From: an uncultured Collinsella sp.
Lineage (GTDB): Bacteria > Actinomycetota > Coriobacteriia > Coriobacteriales > Coriobacteriaceae
NCBI GenBank assembly: GCA_959023295.1
Contig: CAUFBM010000010.1
Location: 12,903 to 76,902 of the forward strand
Direction of reading: 5' to 3'
Length of the DNA: 64,000 nt
The notes under the pieces: model-generated
Told to the model about the DNA's origin: nothing
Databases searched by the model: none
The model's input: only the letters and a program-made list of their open reading frames with translations
Made by a program: the position numbers and the translations under genes
In this document: positions 51,059 to 60,423 of the stretch, piece by piece
How positions within the stretch are numbered: position 1 is the first letter of the stretch
Layout of the letters: the number at the start of each line of letters is the position of its first letter

Positions 51059-51970
51059 ATGCCTGCTTGCCCGCTGGTCGATTGCCATACCCACACCTCG
51101 TTCTCGGACGGACACGCCTCGTTTGAGGACAACGTTCGCGCCGCTGCTGCAGCCGGTTGCCGTGCCATGGTCTCGACCGATCACCTTACCCTGCCTGCCA
51201 GCATGGATTCCAATTGCGAAGTGCAGGTTGTCGAGGGCAACCTGCCGGCACATCGTCTGGCTTTCGAGGATGCCCGCAAGCTTACCGCGCAGATCGCGCC
51301 GGAGCTCGAGCTTATCTATGGCTTTGAGTGCGATTGGTACGAAGGCTGCGAGCCTTTGGTTGAGCGCTGGTCCGAAGGCGCCGTCGTGCGCCTGGGCAGT
51401 GTGCACTGGACTGGCGATCCGGGCGATATCATGGCCGGTGCTGCGGGCACGGCGGGGACGGAGGACGTCGCTCGTCCCGATACGCCCGATTCGCTTTGTG
51501 GCTGGGTCGACGATGACACCGACCTGCATGTTTGGGAAAACCTGGGCGTACGCGGCGTGTGGGAGCGCTATGTCGATAACTGGTGCCGCGCCTGTGAAAG
51601 CCCGCTTAACTTTGATGTAATGGCCCACCCCGACCTGGTCATGCGCTTTTCGAAGGAAGGCTTTGCGCCCGACTTTGACCCCGCGCCATTCTGGGAGCAG
51701 ATGGCAGAGTGTGCACACGACACGGGCCGCCGCGTTGAGGTCTCGACTGCCGCGCCGCGCAAGGGGCTCGACGACTACTACCCCGCGACCGGATTGCTGC
51801 GTTGCTTTGCCCATGCCGAGGTGCCCATTACCTTTGGCTCGGACGCACACCGCGCCTGCGACATCTGCTGGAACATCCGCGAGGCCCAGGCCCACGCCTA
51901 CGACTGTAGCTATCGAACCTTCGACATCCCCCACCTCACCGGAGAATGGGAGCCCACGCCCCTCGCCTAA
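51059..51970 (+). CDS. hisK: Histidinol-phosphatase, PHP family
   Basis: A 303-residue PHP-domain phosphoesterase. Metal-binding motifs are DCHTHTSFSDGH (8-19), STDHLTLP, GSVHW, VMAHPDLVM and the final GSDAHRA. PHP-family HisK/HisJ enzymes hydrolyse histidinol phosphate. The minus-strand his operon has a HisB without a phosphatase domain, so this gene, next to hisE, most likely supplies that step. AAAGGAG precedes the ATG. Confidence 0.88.
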   Translation: MPACPLVDCHTHTSFSDGHASFEDNVRAAAAAGCRAMVSTDHLTLPASMDSNCEVQVVEGNLPAHRLAFEDARKLTAQIAPELELIYGFECDWYEGCEPLVERWSEGAVVRLGSVHWTGDPGDIMAGAAGTAGTEDVARPDTPDSLCGWVDDDTDLHVWENLGVRGVWERYVDNWCRACESPLNFDVMAHPDLVMRFSKEGFAPDFDPAPFWEQMAECAHDTGRRVEVSTAAPRKGLDDYYPATGLLRCFAHAEVPITFGSDAHRACDICWNIREAQAHAYDCSYRTFDIPHLTGEWEPTPLA

Positions 51971-52015
51971 GACTAGTCGTTGGGGACACTCTTCACAAAT
52001 GACCCCTTGGGGACG
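51971..52015. repeat. GGGGAC-bearing repeat
   Basis: Contains CTAGTCGTTGGGGACACT and CCTTGGGGACGG, related to the family A copies at 27355 and 52254. Confidence 0.5.
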
Positions 52016-52083
52016 GAGGAAAACAGGTCGTTTTGCTCACCACCGACGCCCGTGCAACACCGCCCGCCAAAAAGAACGCCCGT

Positions 52084-52207
52084 TTACTACGATGAACCGC
52101 AAACCTCCGACCATCGGCTTAATGCGGAAAATAAAACCGCAGGTAGAAGCGTTGACGATTTGCTCAAAACCGACATGTGGTCAGCAGATCCAGTTTCATC
52201 GTAGTAA
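52084..52207. repeat. 124-bp non-coding element with 13-bp terminal inverted repeats
   Basis: TTACTACGATGAA (52084-52096) is inverted at 52195-52207. There is no gene inside. It lies in the 320-base gap between hisK and hisE. Confidence 0.55.
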
Positions 52208-52253
52208 TTGGGCATGTTATTTGGCAGCGTCGGCAAAGACTGTCCCAAACGAC

Positions 52254-52282
52254 TAGTCGTTTAAGAACGTCCCCAATGACTA
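52254..52282. repeat. Dispersed palindromic repeat, family A copy 3
   Basis: TAGTCGTT ... AAGAACGTCCCC ... AATGACTA, almost identical to the copies at 1528 and 27355. A partial duplicate (AATGACTAG) follows. Confidence 0.7.
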
Positions 52283-52290
52283 CCCAATGA

Positions 52291-52608
52291 CTAGTGGCGA
52301 CGAGCGTTGAGTTCGCCGGCCAGTTCGTCGAGGGTGATACCGTAGCGTTCGAGCGTTACGAGGAGATGGTAAATCAGGTCGCCGGCCTCGTAGCGGATGT
52401 GATCGTGATCGTTATCCTTGCAGGCCATGATCACCTCGCTTGCCTCCTCGGCAAGCTTCTTGAGCAGCTCGTCCTCGACGTCGGTCAGCAGACGCGCGGT
52501 ATAGCTCTCCTGCGGCGATGCATCACGACGACCGTGAATCACCTCGGCCAGACCTGTCAGCGTCTCACCGATATTTCCATCCTGAACGTTTGCGGTGCGC
52601 ACACCCAT
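52291..52608 (-). CDS. hisE: Phosphoribosyl-ATP pyrophosphatase
   Basis: A 105-residue MazG-fold enzyme for the second step of histidine synthesis. The motif LLKKLAEEASEVIMACKD with YEAGDLIYHLLV carries the magnesium-binding acidic residues. It is separate from HisI, unlike the fused enterobacterial protein. AGAAAGGAT lies upstream. It is the last gene of the minus-strand his cluster. Confidence 0.95.
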   Translation of the reverse strand: MGVRTANVQDGNIGETLTGLAEVIHGRRDASPQESYTARLLTDVEDELLKKLAEEASEVIMACKDNDHDHIRYEAGDLIYHLLVTLERYGITLDELAGELNARRH

Positions 52609-52653
52609 GGTTCAATCCTTTCTGGTGGCCGAGCGTCTAATCGAGCGCCCGCC

Positions 52654-52983
52654 CTACGCGAGTTTCTTAAAGAAACAGGTACGGTTGCCGGTATGGCAGG
52701 CCGGGCCCGGCGAGTCGACCTTGACCAGCAGCGTATCGCTATCGCAGTCGGCCCAAAGCTCCTTGACCGCCTGCATGTTGCCGCTCGTCGCGCCCTTGTT
52801 CCAGAGCTCCTGGCGGCTGCGGCTCCAAAACCACGTGGTACCGGTCTTGAGCGTAAGCCCCACCGACTCCTCGTTCATCCAAGCAACCATAAGCACCTCG
52901 CCGGTGTCGTACTGCTGAACCACACAAGGAATCAGCCCACGGGCGTCGTATTTAAGCTCGGACGCAGTTGCCACTTGCTCCAT
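52654..52983 (-). CDS. hisI: Phosphoribosyl-AMP cyclohydrolase
   Basis: A 109-residue zinc enzyme for the third step of histidine synthesis. The magnesium-site motif [12 protein letters not shown] and the zinc cysteines in [11 protein letters not shown] are present. Its ATG directly follows the hisF stop codon (TAAATG), so the two are coupled. Confidence 0.95.
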   Translation of the reverse strand: MEQVATASELKYDARGLIPCVVQQYDTGEVLMVAWMNEESVGLTLKTGTTWFWSRSRQELWNKGATSGNMQAVKELWADCDSDTLLVKVDSPGPACHTGNRTCFFKKLA

Positions 52984-53766
52984 TTAAAAATCCAATCTCA
53001 CGGGAATACCTTGAGAGGCCATATACTCCTTCACCTGGCGAATGCTGAACGTCCCAAAGTGAAAGACGCTGGCCGCCAGCACGGCATCAGCCTCGCCCTC
53101 GATCACGCCCTCGGCAAAATGTTCGAGCGTGCCCACGCCGCCGCTCGCAATCACCGGAATCGGCACCGCGCGCGCCACGGCGCGGGTGAGCGCCAGGTCA
53201 AAGCCAGCCTTGGTGCCGTCGCGGTCCATGCTGGTCAGCAGGATCTCGCCGGCGCCGCGGCGAGCCGCCTCCTCGGCCCACGCCACCGCGTCGATGCCCG
53301 TGGCGTTGCGGCCTCCCGCGGTAAAGACCTCCCACTTGTCGGCACCGGATGCGCCGGGCAAACCAACGCGCTTGGCATCGATCGCCACGACCACGGCCTG
53401 GCTGCCAAACGCCGCGGCAGCCTGGCTGATCAGCGACGGGTCACGCACGGCGGCAGAGTTGAGCGACACCTTATCGGCACCGGCGGCAACCATGGTCCGC
53501 ATGCCCGCCAAGTCGCGGAAACCGCCACCCACGGTATAGGGAATAGCGAGCTCCTCGGCCGCATGCGCCGCCATCTCGATAGTCGTCGCACGGTTGTCGC
53601 TCGTGGCGGTAATGTCCAGGAAGACGACCTCGTCCGCACCCTCGCGGTCATAGGCACGCGCCAGCTCCACCGGATCACCCGCATCGCGTAAGCTCACAAA
53701 GTTGACGCCCTTGACCACACGGCCGTCCTTGACGTCCAGGCAGGGAATCACACGTTTGGTAAGCAT
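52984..53766 (-). CDS. hisF: Imidazole glycerol phosphate synthase, cyclase subunit
   Basis: A 260-residue (beta/alpha)8 barrel that joins ammonia from HisH to PRFAR, giving imidazole glycerol phosphate and AICAR. Catalytic D11 is in [13 protein letters not shown] and the second aspartate is in VVAIDAKR (about 130). The phosphate-binding GGVG and ASVFHFG segments are present. The gap from hisA is three bases. Confidence 0.97.
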   Translation of the reverse strand: MLTKRVIPCLDVKDGRVVKGVNFVSLRDAGDPVELARAYDREGADEVVFLDITATSDNRATTIEMAAHAAEELAIPYTVGGGFRDLAGMRTMVAAGADKVSLNSAAVRDPSLISQAAAAFGSQAVVVAIDAKRVGLPGASGADKWEVFTAGGRNATGIDAVAWAEEAARRGAGEILLTSMDRDGTKAGFDLALTRAVARAVPIPVIASGGVGTLEHFAEGVIEGEADAVLAASVFHFGTFSIRQVKEYMASQGIPVRLDF

Positions 53767-53769
53767 GGA

Positions 53770-54513
53770 CTACTCCTCCCCTCGGGCGGCGGCCAGCGCC
53801 TGTACCAGCGTAAAGTTGCCCTCGTAGAGCGCGCGACCGGTAATAGCACCTTCAATCGCGCCCTCACCCACTGCGGCCAGCGCACGGATGTCGTCGAGCG
53901 TCGAGATGCCACCCGATGCCACGACGGGAAAGCCCGCGACCTCGGCCACATGGCGATACGCCGCCACATCGATGCCCGTCTGCATGCCGTCACGCGCGAT
54001 GTCGGTGTAGACCAGGTGCTTAAAACCCAGCTCGGTGAGCTGTGCCACGGCATCGTCGAGTGCCACGCCCGCGCCATCACGCCAGCCGTTCACCTTGACC
54101 TGGCCGTCGTATGCGGCAATGTCGGCCACCAACAGCTCGCCAAAACCTTTGGCTGCCACCTCGGCAAAACCCGGCTCGGTCACCAGCACGGTGCCCAGCG
54201 CAATGCGGCGCGCACCGTAGCCGGCCAACTCGTCGATGCGCGCGAGCGAGCGGACGCCGCCGCCCACGTCCACGGACAGACCGTTGACGCCGCAGATGGC
54301 CTTAATCGCCGCCGAGTTGGCAGCGCATGTGTCCTCGTCCTCGCCAAAGGCAGCGGACAGGTCGACGACGTGCACCCAGCTTGCGCCCTGCTCGGCAAAC
54401 GAGCGAGCAACGGCCACGGGGTCGTCGGAATATACCTTGCAGCGGCTGCGGTCGCCACGCTCCAGGCGCACGACCTTGCCGCCGATCAGATCGATTGCGG
54501 GAAACAGGATCAT
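53770..54513 (-). CDS. hisA: Phosphoribosylformimino-5-aminoimidazole carboxamide ribotide isomerase
   Basis: A 247-residue (beta/alpha)8 barrel isomerase. The catalytic aspartates lie in PAIDLIGGKVVRL (D8) and YTDIARDGM. Phosphate-binding segments VGGGVRS and SGGIST are present. The start overlaps the hisH stop by four bases (ATGA). Confidence 0.96.
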   Translation of the reverse strand: MILFPAIDLIGGKVVRLERGDRSRCKVYSDDPVAVARSFAEQGASWVHVVDLSAAFGEDEDTCAANSAAIKAICGVNGLSVDVGGGVRSLARIDELAGYGARRIALGTVLVTEPGFAEVAAKGFGELLVADIAAYDGQVKVNGWRDGAGVALDDAVAQLTELGFKHLVYTDIARDGMQTGIDVAAYRHVAEVAGFPVVASGGISTLDDIRALAAVGEGAIEGAITGRALYEGNFTLVQALAAARGEE

Positions 54514-55211
54514 CGGCCAGCCTCCTCGACGATGTTGACGAAGTTCTTAAGGATGCGCTGACCCAGCGCGGAGGATTTCTCGGGATGGAACTGGCAGCCC
54601 CACACGTTGCCATGGCGCACGATGCACGGGAAGCTCCGCGTATAGTGCGTGCGCGCCAGCACATCGGCGGCATCGGCGTCGTCGGCCACCGCGTAGCTGT
54701 GGGTAAAGTACATGTTGGCACCCTCGGCAAAACCAGCAAGCAGCGGATCGGCCGCGCCGGCGGGCGTCATGTGCACCTGGTCCCAGCCCACGTGCGGCAC
54801 CTTCAGGCGGCTCGACTCCAAGCGTGTGCACGAGCCGCGCATAATACCCAGGCCATCGACCCAGGGACCGCCAGCCTGCTCGGAGGTGTTGCCGTCGGCG
54901 ACCGCGCCTTCGTCCACCGGCACGCCCTCGTCGCCGCGCTCAAAAAACAGCTGAAGGCCTAGGCAGATGCCGAGCAGCGGATTTCCGGCCGCAACGGCGT
55001 CGAGCACCGCGTCCGCCTCGCCGCTCTCGCGCATAAAGGCAATCGCATCGTAGAACGCACCCACGCCCGGGATGACCAGGCCGTCGGCGTTACGGATCTG
55101 CTCCGGGTCGTCCGACGTGCAGGCGGCGGCACCAGCGCGCGCAAGCCCGCGCACGACGCTCGACAAGTTGCCCTTGTGGTAGTCGACCACCACGATCTTC
55201 GGTTCGCCCAC
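54510..55211 (-). CDS. hisH: Imidazole glycerol phosphate synthase, glutaminase subunit
   Basis: A 233-residue class I glutamine amidotransferase supplying ammonia to HisF. The nucleophile is C83 in GICLGLQLFF, with the catalytic His-Glu in GCQFHPEKSS. An insertion of about 20 acidic and glycine residues after residue 95 (VPVDEGAVADGNTSEQAGG) makes it longer than most. A terminator-like palindrome separates it from hisB upstream. Confidence 0.95.
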   Translation of the reverse strand: MGEPKIVVVDYHKGNLSSVVRGLARAGAAACTSDDPEQIRNADGLVIPGVGAFYDAIAFMRESGEADAVLDAVAAGNPLLGICLGLQLFFERGDEGVPVDEGAVADGNTSEQAGGPWVDGLGIMRGSCTRLESSRLKVPHVGWDQVHMTPAGAADPLLAGFAEGANMYFTHSYAVADDADAADVLARTHYTRSFPCIVRHGNVWGCQFHPEKSSALGQRILKNFVNIVEEAGR

Positions 55212-55235
55212 GCGACCCTCCTTTTTCCATCATCC

Positions 55236-55276
55236 AAAACCACCACAAAGGGGACAGGCACCTTCGTGGTGGTTTT
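55236..55276. repeat. Palindromic repeat, family C copy 3, inside the his operon
   Basis: AAAACCACCACAAAGG (55236-55251) pairs with CCTTCGTGGTGGTTTT (55261-55276) around GGACAGGCA. It could act as a partial terminator between hisB and hisH. Confidence 0.65.
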
Positions 55277-55290
55277 TGCCTTTGTGGCGG

Positions 55291-55878
55291 TTACAGCGAG
55301 CCCTTGGTGCTGGGGATGCCTTGCACGCGGGGATCGAGCTCGCAGGCGCGGCGCATCGTGCGGCCCACAGCCTTAAAGGCGGCCTCGATAATGTGGTGCG
55401 AATTGCCGCCCGCCAGCTCGCGCACGTGCAGTGTGAGCTTGGCATCGCGCGCAAAGGCGTAGAAGAACTCGACGGCCAGCTCGGTATCGAAGCTGCCCAC
55501 GCGCTCAGTCGGCACGGGCAGCTCGCAGTAGGCCTGCCCGCGACCCGAGATGTCAACGGCGGCCGTCACGAGTGTCTCGTCCATGGCGATCGCCGCGTCG
55601 GCAAAGCGCGTAATGCCCGCCTTGTCGCCCAGCGCCTGGCAAAACGCCTCGCCCAGCACAATGCCCGTGTCCTCGACGGTATGATGCGCATCGACCTCGA
55701 CGTCGCCCACCGCGTGCACCGTCAAATCGAACAGGCCATGGCGGCCAAAAGCGTTGAGCATGTGGTCGAAAAACGGTACGCCGGTCGAGATATCACACAC
55801 GCCGCATCCGTCCAGGTCGAGCTTTACGACAATGTCGGTCTCCCCCGTCTTGCGGGTCACCTCGGCATAGCGGTCCAT
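55291..55878 (-). CDS. hisB: Imidazoleglycerol-phosphate dehydratase
   Basis: A 195-residue manganese enzyme of the HisB dehydratase family, without the N-terminal phosphatase domain of the enterobacterial fusion. Metal motifs are DAHHTVEDTG and GNSHHIIEAAFKA; FFDHML is at 37-42. Its ATG follows the hisC stop directly (TAGATG). Confidence 0.96.
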   Translation of the reverse strand: MDRYAEVTRKTGETDIVVKLDLDGCGVCDISTGVPFFDHMLNAFGRHGLFDLTVHAVGDVEVDAHHTVEDTGIVLGEAFCQALGDKAGITRFADAAIAMDETLVTAAVDISGRGQAYCELPVPTERVGSFDTELAVEFFYAFARDAKLTLHVRELAGGNSHHIIEAAFKAVGRTMRRACELDPRVQGIPSTKGSL

Positions 55879-56994
55879 CTACATCTCCTCCTTCACCAGC
55901 GCGGCAAACGCGGCCAGCACCTCGTCGTTTTCCTGCGGGGTGCCTACGGTAATGCGCAGACAGTCCGCGAGCCCCGGCGCGTAACTAAAGTCGCGCACCA
56001 AAATTGAATACTCGTCGCGCAGACGCTCGCGCACGCGCGTGGCATGCGGCGTGCGCACAAGCACAAAGTTCGCCGCGCTCGGCCACGCCTCCACGGGCAG
56101 ACCCTTGGCAGCCATTGCGCGCAGGGCACACAACTCGCGCTCGCGCTCGGATGCGACCTGTGCCACCACGGGCGCGTACGCATCGCGGGCACGCACGCAG
56201 GCAAGCGCCGCCGCCTGGCTCAACACGTTGACCGAATAGATCTGGCGAATCGCCGCGAACACGTCGATGACCTCGGGCGCCGCGATCACATAGCCCAGGC
56301 GCGTGCCGGCGGCGCCGAACGCCTTGGACAGTGTATGCAGAATCGCCAGGTTGGGATGCTCGGCGATAAGCCCCTGCGCCGTGGTGGCCGCGCCAAACGA
56401 ATCGTCGGCAAACTCCACGTAGGCCTCGTCGACCATCACCATGCCGGGGCAGGCATCGCACAGAGCCGCAACAAAGTCGAGCGGCGCCACGTCACCCGTG
56501 GGATTATTGGGCGAGGTCACGATCGCCAGATTGCACTCGGGAGCCGCCGCAAGCACCGCCGCCTGGTCGAGCTCAAAGGTCGCCGGGTCGCGCCACACGT
56601 CGCGCACCTCGGTCTGGCACAGCGACGCAAAGAACGCATACTCGCTAAAGCACGGCGGGCAGTTGAGCAGGGTCCGCCCCGCGCCGCCAAACGCCAGCAA
56701 GTAGTTATAGAGCAGCTCGTCACCGCCGTTGCCCACGCAGATATTCTCGCGCGTCACGCCATGCCAAGCAGCAAGCTCATCGCGCAGGTCGTTGGACATG
56801 GGGTCGGGATAACGGTTGAGCGGCGTGGCAGCCAGGGCTGCATCAATCGCCTCGCGCACGCCGGCCGGCACGGGATAGGTGTTCTCGTTGGCCGAAAGGT
56901 TGATGCGCGTGGGCGTAAAGTTGGGATCATAGGGCTCAATGCCGGCCAGGTAGGGCTGGACGAGCTCCTTCATGCGCGGCGTGAGTTCGGCCAT
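55879..56994 (-). CDS. hisC: Histidinol-phosphate aminotransferase
   Basis: A 371-residue fold-type I aminotransferase. Features are LSANENTYPVP, GNGGDELL, SPNNPTGDV, the PLP-lysine in TLSKAFGAAGTRLGY, and the arginine near LRITVGT. The start at 56994 is chosen for GAGGAGG overlapping the hisD stop. It lies between hisD and hisB, coupled to both. Confidence 0.95.
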   Translation of the reverse strand: MAELTPRMKELVQPYLAGIEPYDPNFTPTRINLSANENTYPVPAGVREAIDAALAATPLNRYPDPMSNDLRDELAAWHGVTRENICVGNGGDELLYNYLLAFGGAGRTLLNCPPCFSEYAFFASLCQTEVRDVWRDPATFELDQAAVLAAAPECNLAIVTSPNNPTGDVAPLDFVAALCDACPGMVMVDEAYVEFADDSFGAATTAQGLIAEHPNLAILHTLSKAFGAAGTRLGYVIAAPEVIDVFAAIRQIYSVNVLSQAAALACVRARDAYAPVVAQVASERERELCALRAMAAKGLPVEAWPSAANFVLVRTPHATRVRERLRDEYSILVRDFSYAPGLADCLRITVGTPQENDEVLAAFAALVKEEM

Positions 56995-56995
56995 G

Positions 56996-58432
56996 TTAGG
57001 CCTCCTCGCCGGTCGCGCCAACGCCATCCGCGCCCGCAGCCGCCAGGTCAACGCCCTCGGCAACCGTCGCCACGGCGTCACCCGGCCAAGCGACCTTGGT
57101 CAGGTCGGCCGCGGCCAGAGACTCGGCACTCACGGCATCCTCGCCCTGCTCCAGCACACGGCGACGCAGGGCGGCGGATAGCGCGTGCGCCCACAGGCCC
57201 TCGGCCTCGGCCAGACGCTGTGTGGCGGGAGCGTCGGAGAGCAGGCCCTCGGGCGTATAGCAAATGACGCTCGAGCGCTTAACGAACTCTTCGACCGAAA
57301 GCGGGTTGGAGAACATGGCCGTGCCGCCGGTCGGCAGCGTGTGGTTGGGGCCGGCAACATAATCGCCGAGCGGCTCGGAGCTCCAGGCGCCCACAAAGAT
57401 GGCGCCGGCGTTGCGAATGCCGCCGAGCAGGCCCATCGCGTCCTTGCAGTGCAGCTCAAGGTGCTCGGGCGCCACGGTGTTCACGGCCTCGACGGCGGCA
57501 GCCATGTCGGCGGCCACCACGATGGTGCCTTCGTTATCGAGCGAGGCGCGTGTGATCTCGGCACGCGGGGACTGCGCTACCAGAATGTCGATACCAGCCT
57601 CGACCTCGCGCGCAAACTGCTCGTCGCAGGTCACCAGATAGCAGGCTGCCAGCGGATCGTGCTCGGCCTGGGCCATCAGGTCGGCCGCGACCACCATGGG
57701 CTTGGCCGTGGCATCGGCAAGTACGCAGACCTCGGAAGGGCCAGCGACCATGTCGATTCCCACGTCGCCCGAGACAATCTGCTTGGCCGCGGCGACAAAG
57801 GCGTTGCCCGGGCCGGTGATCTTGTCGACGCGCGGAATGGTCTCGGTGCCGTACGCCAGCGCGGCCACGGCCTGAGCGCCGCCCACCATATAGATCTCGT
57901 CCACGCCGCCGAGCTTGGCAGCCGCAAGCGTATAGGGGCTGATCAGGCCATCTTTTTGCGGAGGAGTCACCATGACCACGCGCTTGACGCCGGCAACCTT
58001 GGCGGGAATGGCATTCATGAGCACCGTGGAGGGATATTGCGCGCGACCGCCCGGCACGTAGATGCCGGCCGCCGCGAGCGGGGTCACCTTAACGCCGAGC
58101 ATCGTGCCATCTGCGCGCGTGGTAAACCAGCTCTGCTCGACCTCGCGCTGGTGAAACTCGCGAATCTGGCGCGCGGCCTTCTCGAGCGCCGCGACAAACG
58201 CGGGGTCGAGGTCTTCGAGCGCGGCATCGATCTGCTCCTGCGGCAGGCGGAAGCTCTGCAGCTCAACACCGTCAAAGCGCTGACAGTAATCGCGCACTGC
58301 GGCATCGCCGTTGGCGCGCACGTTGGCCACGATATCGCGGGCGGCGTCGACGATGTTTTGCGGCAGCACGCCCTTGCGGTTGAGCTGGTTGGTAACGAGG
58401 CGCTCACCGGGAGCAAGCTTGATGGTCTTCAT
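56996..58432 (-). CDS. hisD: Histidinol dehydrogenase
   Basis: A 478-residue zinc enzyme performing the last two oxidations of histidine synthesis. The family's [38 protein letters not shown] and AQAEHDP motifs are present, as is the C-terminal [20 protein letters not shown]. The C-terminal 45 residues are an alanine-rich extension. The start at 58432 has GGGGAT upstream. Confidence 0.96.
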   Translation of the reverse strand: MKTIKLAPGERLVTNQLNRKGVLPQNIVDAARDIVANVRANGDAAVRDYCQRFDGVELQSFRLPQEQIDAALEDLDPAFVAALEKAARQIREFHQREVEQSWFTTRADGTMLGVKVTPLAAAGIYVPGGRAQYPSTVLMNAIPAKVAGVKRVVMVTPPQKDGLISPYTLAAAKLGGVDEIYMVGGAQAVAALAYGTETIPRVDKITGPGNAFVAAAKQIVSGDVGIDMVAGPSEVCVLADATAKPMVVAADLMAQAEHDPLAACYLVTCDEQFAREVEAGIDILVAQSPRAEITRASLDNEGTIVVAADMAAAVEAVNTVAPEHLELHCKDAMGLLGGIRNAGAIFVGAWSSEPLGDYVAGPNHTLPTGGTAMFSNPLSVEEFVKRSSVICYTPEGLLSDAPATQRLAEAEGLWAHALSAALRRRVLEQGEDAVSAESLAAADLTKVAWPGDAVATVAEGVDLAAAGADGVGATGEEA

Positions 58433-58464
58433 ATCGGTATCCCCTATCGGTCGAGGTTGCGTTT

Positions 58465-58511
58465 GAAAAAACGAGAGACCGGGCGGCGGCGTCAGTCGGC
58501 CCGCCGCCCGG
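58465..58511 (-). terminator. Terminator-like hairpin between hisZG and hisD
   Basis: CCGGGCGGCGG (58479-58489) pairs with CCGCCGCCCGG (58501-58511). On the minus strand a run of six T follows seven bases after the stem. It is likely a partial terminator or processing site. Confidence 0.5.
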
Positions 58512-58538
58512 ACGTTGGGGCGCCCGTGCGTGCTCGCG

Positions 58539-60254
58539 CTATTGTGCCGAGCCCGCAACGGGCTCAAAATGCTTGTCCTTCACGGCTGCCGCCAAGCGAT
58601 CTGCCAGATTGCGTACGCGCGGATCCAGACGTGCGGCGCCCGGATTGACAAAGAAGCGGGCCGTGCAGTCCATGATGCGGCCGGTGATGACCAGGTCGTT
58701 ATCGCGCAGCGTGGCGCCCGTGGCGGTAATATCCACGATGCGATCGGTCATGCCGACGATGGGGCCTAGCTCGATGTTGCCGTGCAGCGAGACGATATCG
58801 GCGTTCACGCCGCGCTCGGCATACCAGGCACTCGCGATGCGCGGATACTTGGTGGCCACGCGAAGCGACCCACGGCGGGCATAGTTGCGCGCGGCCTGGC
58901 CGGCGCGCCACGCGGGCTCCGCCTCGATAAACGTGCACAGGCCGTAGCCCAGGTCGACCAGTTGCAGCAGGTTGAGGTCTGCCTCGATAAGCGAGTCCCA
59001 ACCGCAGATGCCGCATTCGGCACCGCCACAGCCCACAAAGGCGGGCGCGTCGCTGGGACGCACGATGACAAACTCGATATCGCCGACCGCACCCTCACCG
59101 GCACGCGTGTCGCGACCTCGCACGATCAGGTGACGGCCGGGATCGCGTAACTCAGAGACGTCCAAGCCCGCTGCCTCGAGCACGTCGAGTGTGTCGGCCT
59201 TAAGCGAGCCCTTGGGCACGGCAATGCGCAGCGGACCCTCGGTGCCGCGGCCCACGGCGTGATCGCCGTCGGAAGCGGCGTCCTCGGCCGAGGTGCGCGC
59301 GGCCTCCAGACGCTCGAGCGAAAAGGCGAAGCCCGCCGCCGGCACCTCGATGCCGTCGCCAAATGCACCGGTAAAGATGGAGTCGTAGCGGCCGCCCGAA
59401 CCGACCGGGTCGGGCAGGCTACCGGCATAGGCCTTAAAAACCAGACCCGTGTAGTAATCAAACGAGTTCATGATGGAGAAGTCGAACGACAGCACCTGGG
59501 CGTCCTCGGGAGCCAGGCCCTCTACCAGGGCACGCAGCTCGCGCGTGAGCGGCGCGACAATGCCCGCCGCCGCCAGCAGCGCGTCGACGCGGTCGAGCAC
59601 CTCGGCGCCACCGTGCAGGCGCGGCAGCTCGCTGATAGCAGCCTTGACGGCCTCACGCTCGGCACTTGCCGCCACACGGGCATCGAGGCCCACAAAGTCG
59701 TTGGCGTGCACGCAACGCAGGGCCTCGGCAGCCAGTTCGCGATCATCGCAGGCCGCAAGCAGCTCCTTAAACGGACGCACGCTGCCCGCGATAATGCGCG
59801 CATCGGGCAGCGCTAGCTCGCGTACGGCCTCGGCTACCAGCGAGACAATCTCGACATCGCCCGCGGCATCGCCCGCGCCGATGAGCTCAAAGCCCAGCTG
59901 CGTAAACTGACGCGAGGCGCCGGCATTGCGTTGGCACTCGCGGACCACCGGCGCCTCGTAGCGCAGGCGCAGCGGCAGATCGGCCGCGCGCATGCGAGTC
60001 GAAACCAGGCGAACGATCGGCAGCGTGTTGTCGGGACGGACCACCAGCAGGCGACCGTCGTCATCAAAGAGCTTAAACGGGGTGTCCGCAATGCGGCCGC
60101 CCTCCTCGAGAGAGCCCTTGTCCTCGAGCAGCGGCGTCTCGACCGGAAGGTAATGATGCTCCCTGAAGCAGCCCTTCACCGTCAGCGCAATCTCCTCGCG
60201 CGCCTGAGCCTCCTCGGGCAATATGTCCCGGAATCCCCACGGTGTGGCCGTCAT
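58539..60254 (-). CDS. hisZ-hisG: HisZ-HisG fusion: ATP phosphoribosyltransferase regulatory and catalytic domains
   Basis: A 571-residue fusion. Residues 1 to about 320 are HisZ, a HisRS-like regulatory domain with no aminoacylation role (PWGFRDILPEEAQ, VVRPDNTLPIVRL, TGLVFKAYAGSL, GSGGRYDSI). After a linker (about 322-340, SAEDAASDGDHAVGRGTE) comes a short-form HisG catalytic domain: RIAVPKGSL at about 343, and ELGPIVGMTDRIVD, then TATGATLRDND for PRPP binding. Short HisG enzymes lack the C-terminal regulatory domain and need HisZ, so the fusion joins the two subunits in one chain. It starts the his cluster. Confidence 0.93.
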   Translation of the reverse strand: MTATPWGFRDILPEEAQAREEIALTVKGCFREHHYLPVETPLLEDKGSLEEGGRIADTPFKLFDDDGRLLVVRPDNTLPIVRLVSTRMRAADLPLRLRYEAPVVRECQRNAGASRQFTQLGFELIGAGDAAGDVEIVSLVAEAVRELALPDARIIAGSVRPFKELLAACDDRELAAEALRCVHANDFVGLDARVAASAEREAVKAAISELPRLHGGAEVLDRVDALLAAAGIVAPLTRELRALVEGLAPEDAQVLSFDFSIMNSFDYYTGLVFKAYAGSLPDPVGSGGRYDSIFTGAFGDGIEVPAAGFAFSLERLEAARTSAEDAASDGDHAVGRGTEGPLRIAVPKGSLKADTLDVLEAAGLDVSELRDPGRHLIVRGRDTRAGEGAVGDIEFVIVRPSDAPAFVGCGGAECGICGWDSLIEADLNLLQLVDLGYGLCTFIEAEPAWRAGQAARNYARRGSLRVATKYPRIASAWYAERGVNADIVSLHGNIELGPIVGMTDRIVDITATGATLRDNDLVITGRIMDCTARFFVNPGAARLDPRVRNLADRLAAAVKDKHFEPVAGSAQ

Positions 60255-60289
60255 CTGGTGAGCCTCCTCATGCTGTATTTCGTATAGAA

Positions 60290-60321
60290 CAGAAGACCGG
60301 CATAGCTCCGCCGGTCTTCTG
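60290..60321 (-). promoter_or_regulatory. Perfect 12-bp hairpin in the his leader
   Basis: CAGAAGACCGGC and GCCGGTCTTCTG with an 8-nt loop, about 35 bases upstream of hisZG. A TATGCT box lies just upstream on the minus strand. It could be a 5' stabilising stem or end the preceding gene's transcript. No T-box sequence is present. Confidence 0.45.
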
Positions 60322-60423
60322 GGTACTTTAGCATACTAGAGTGCTTGCGGGGGAAATCCGTCGCAGCCGCTCACGCCGTATTCATTTGGAAACATGGGGC
60401 AGATTGCCGCAGCCCAACCCCAC

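Noticed and set aside
60255..60423. Possible histidine T-box leader
   Set aside because: No T-box sequence and no specifier loop arrangement; only one perfect hairpin.
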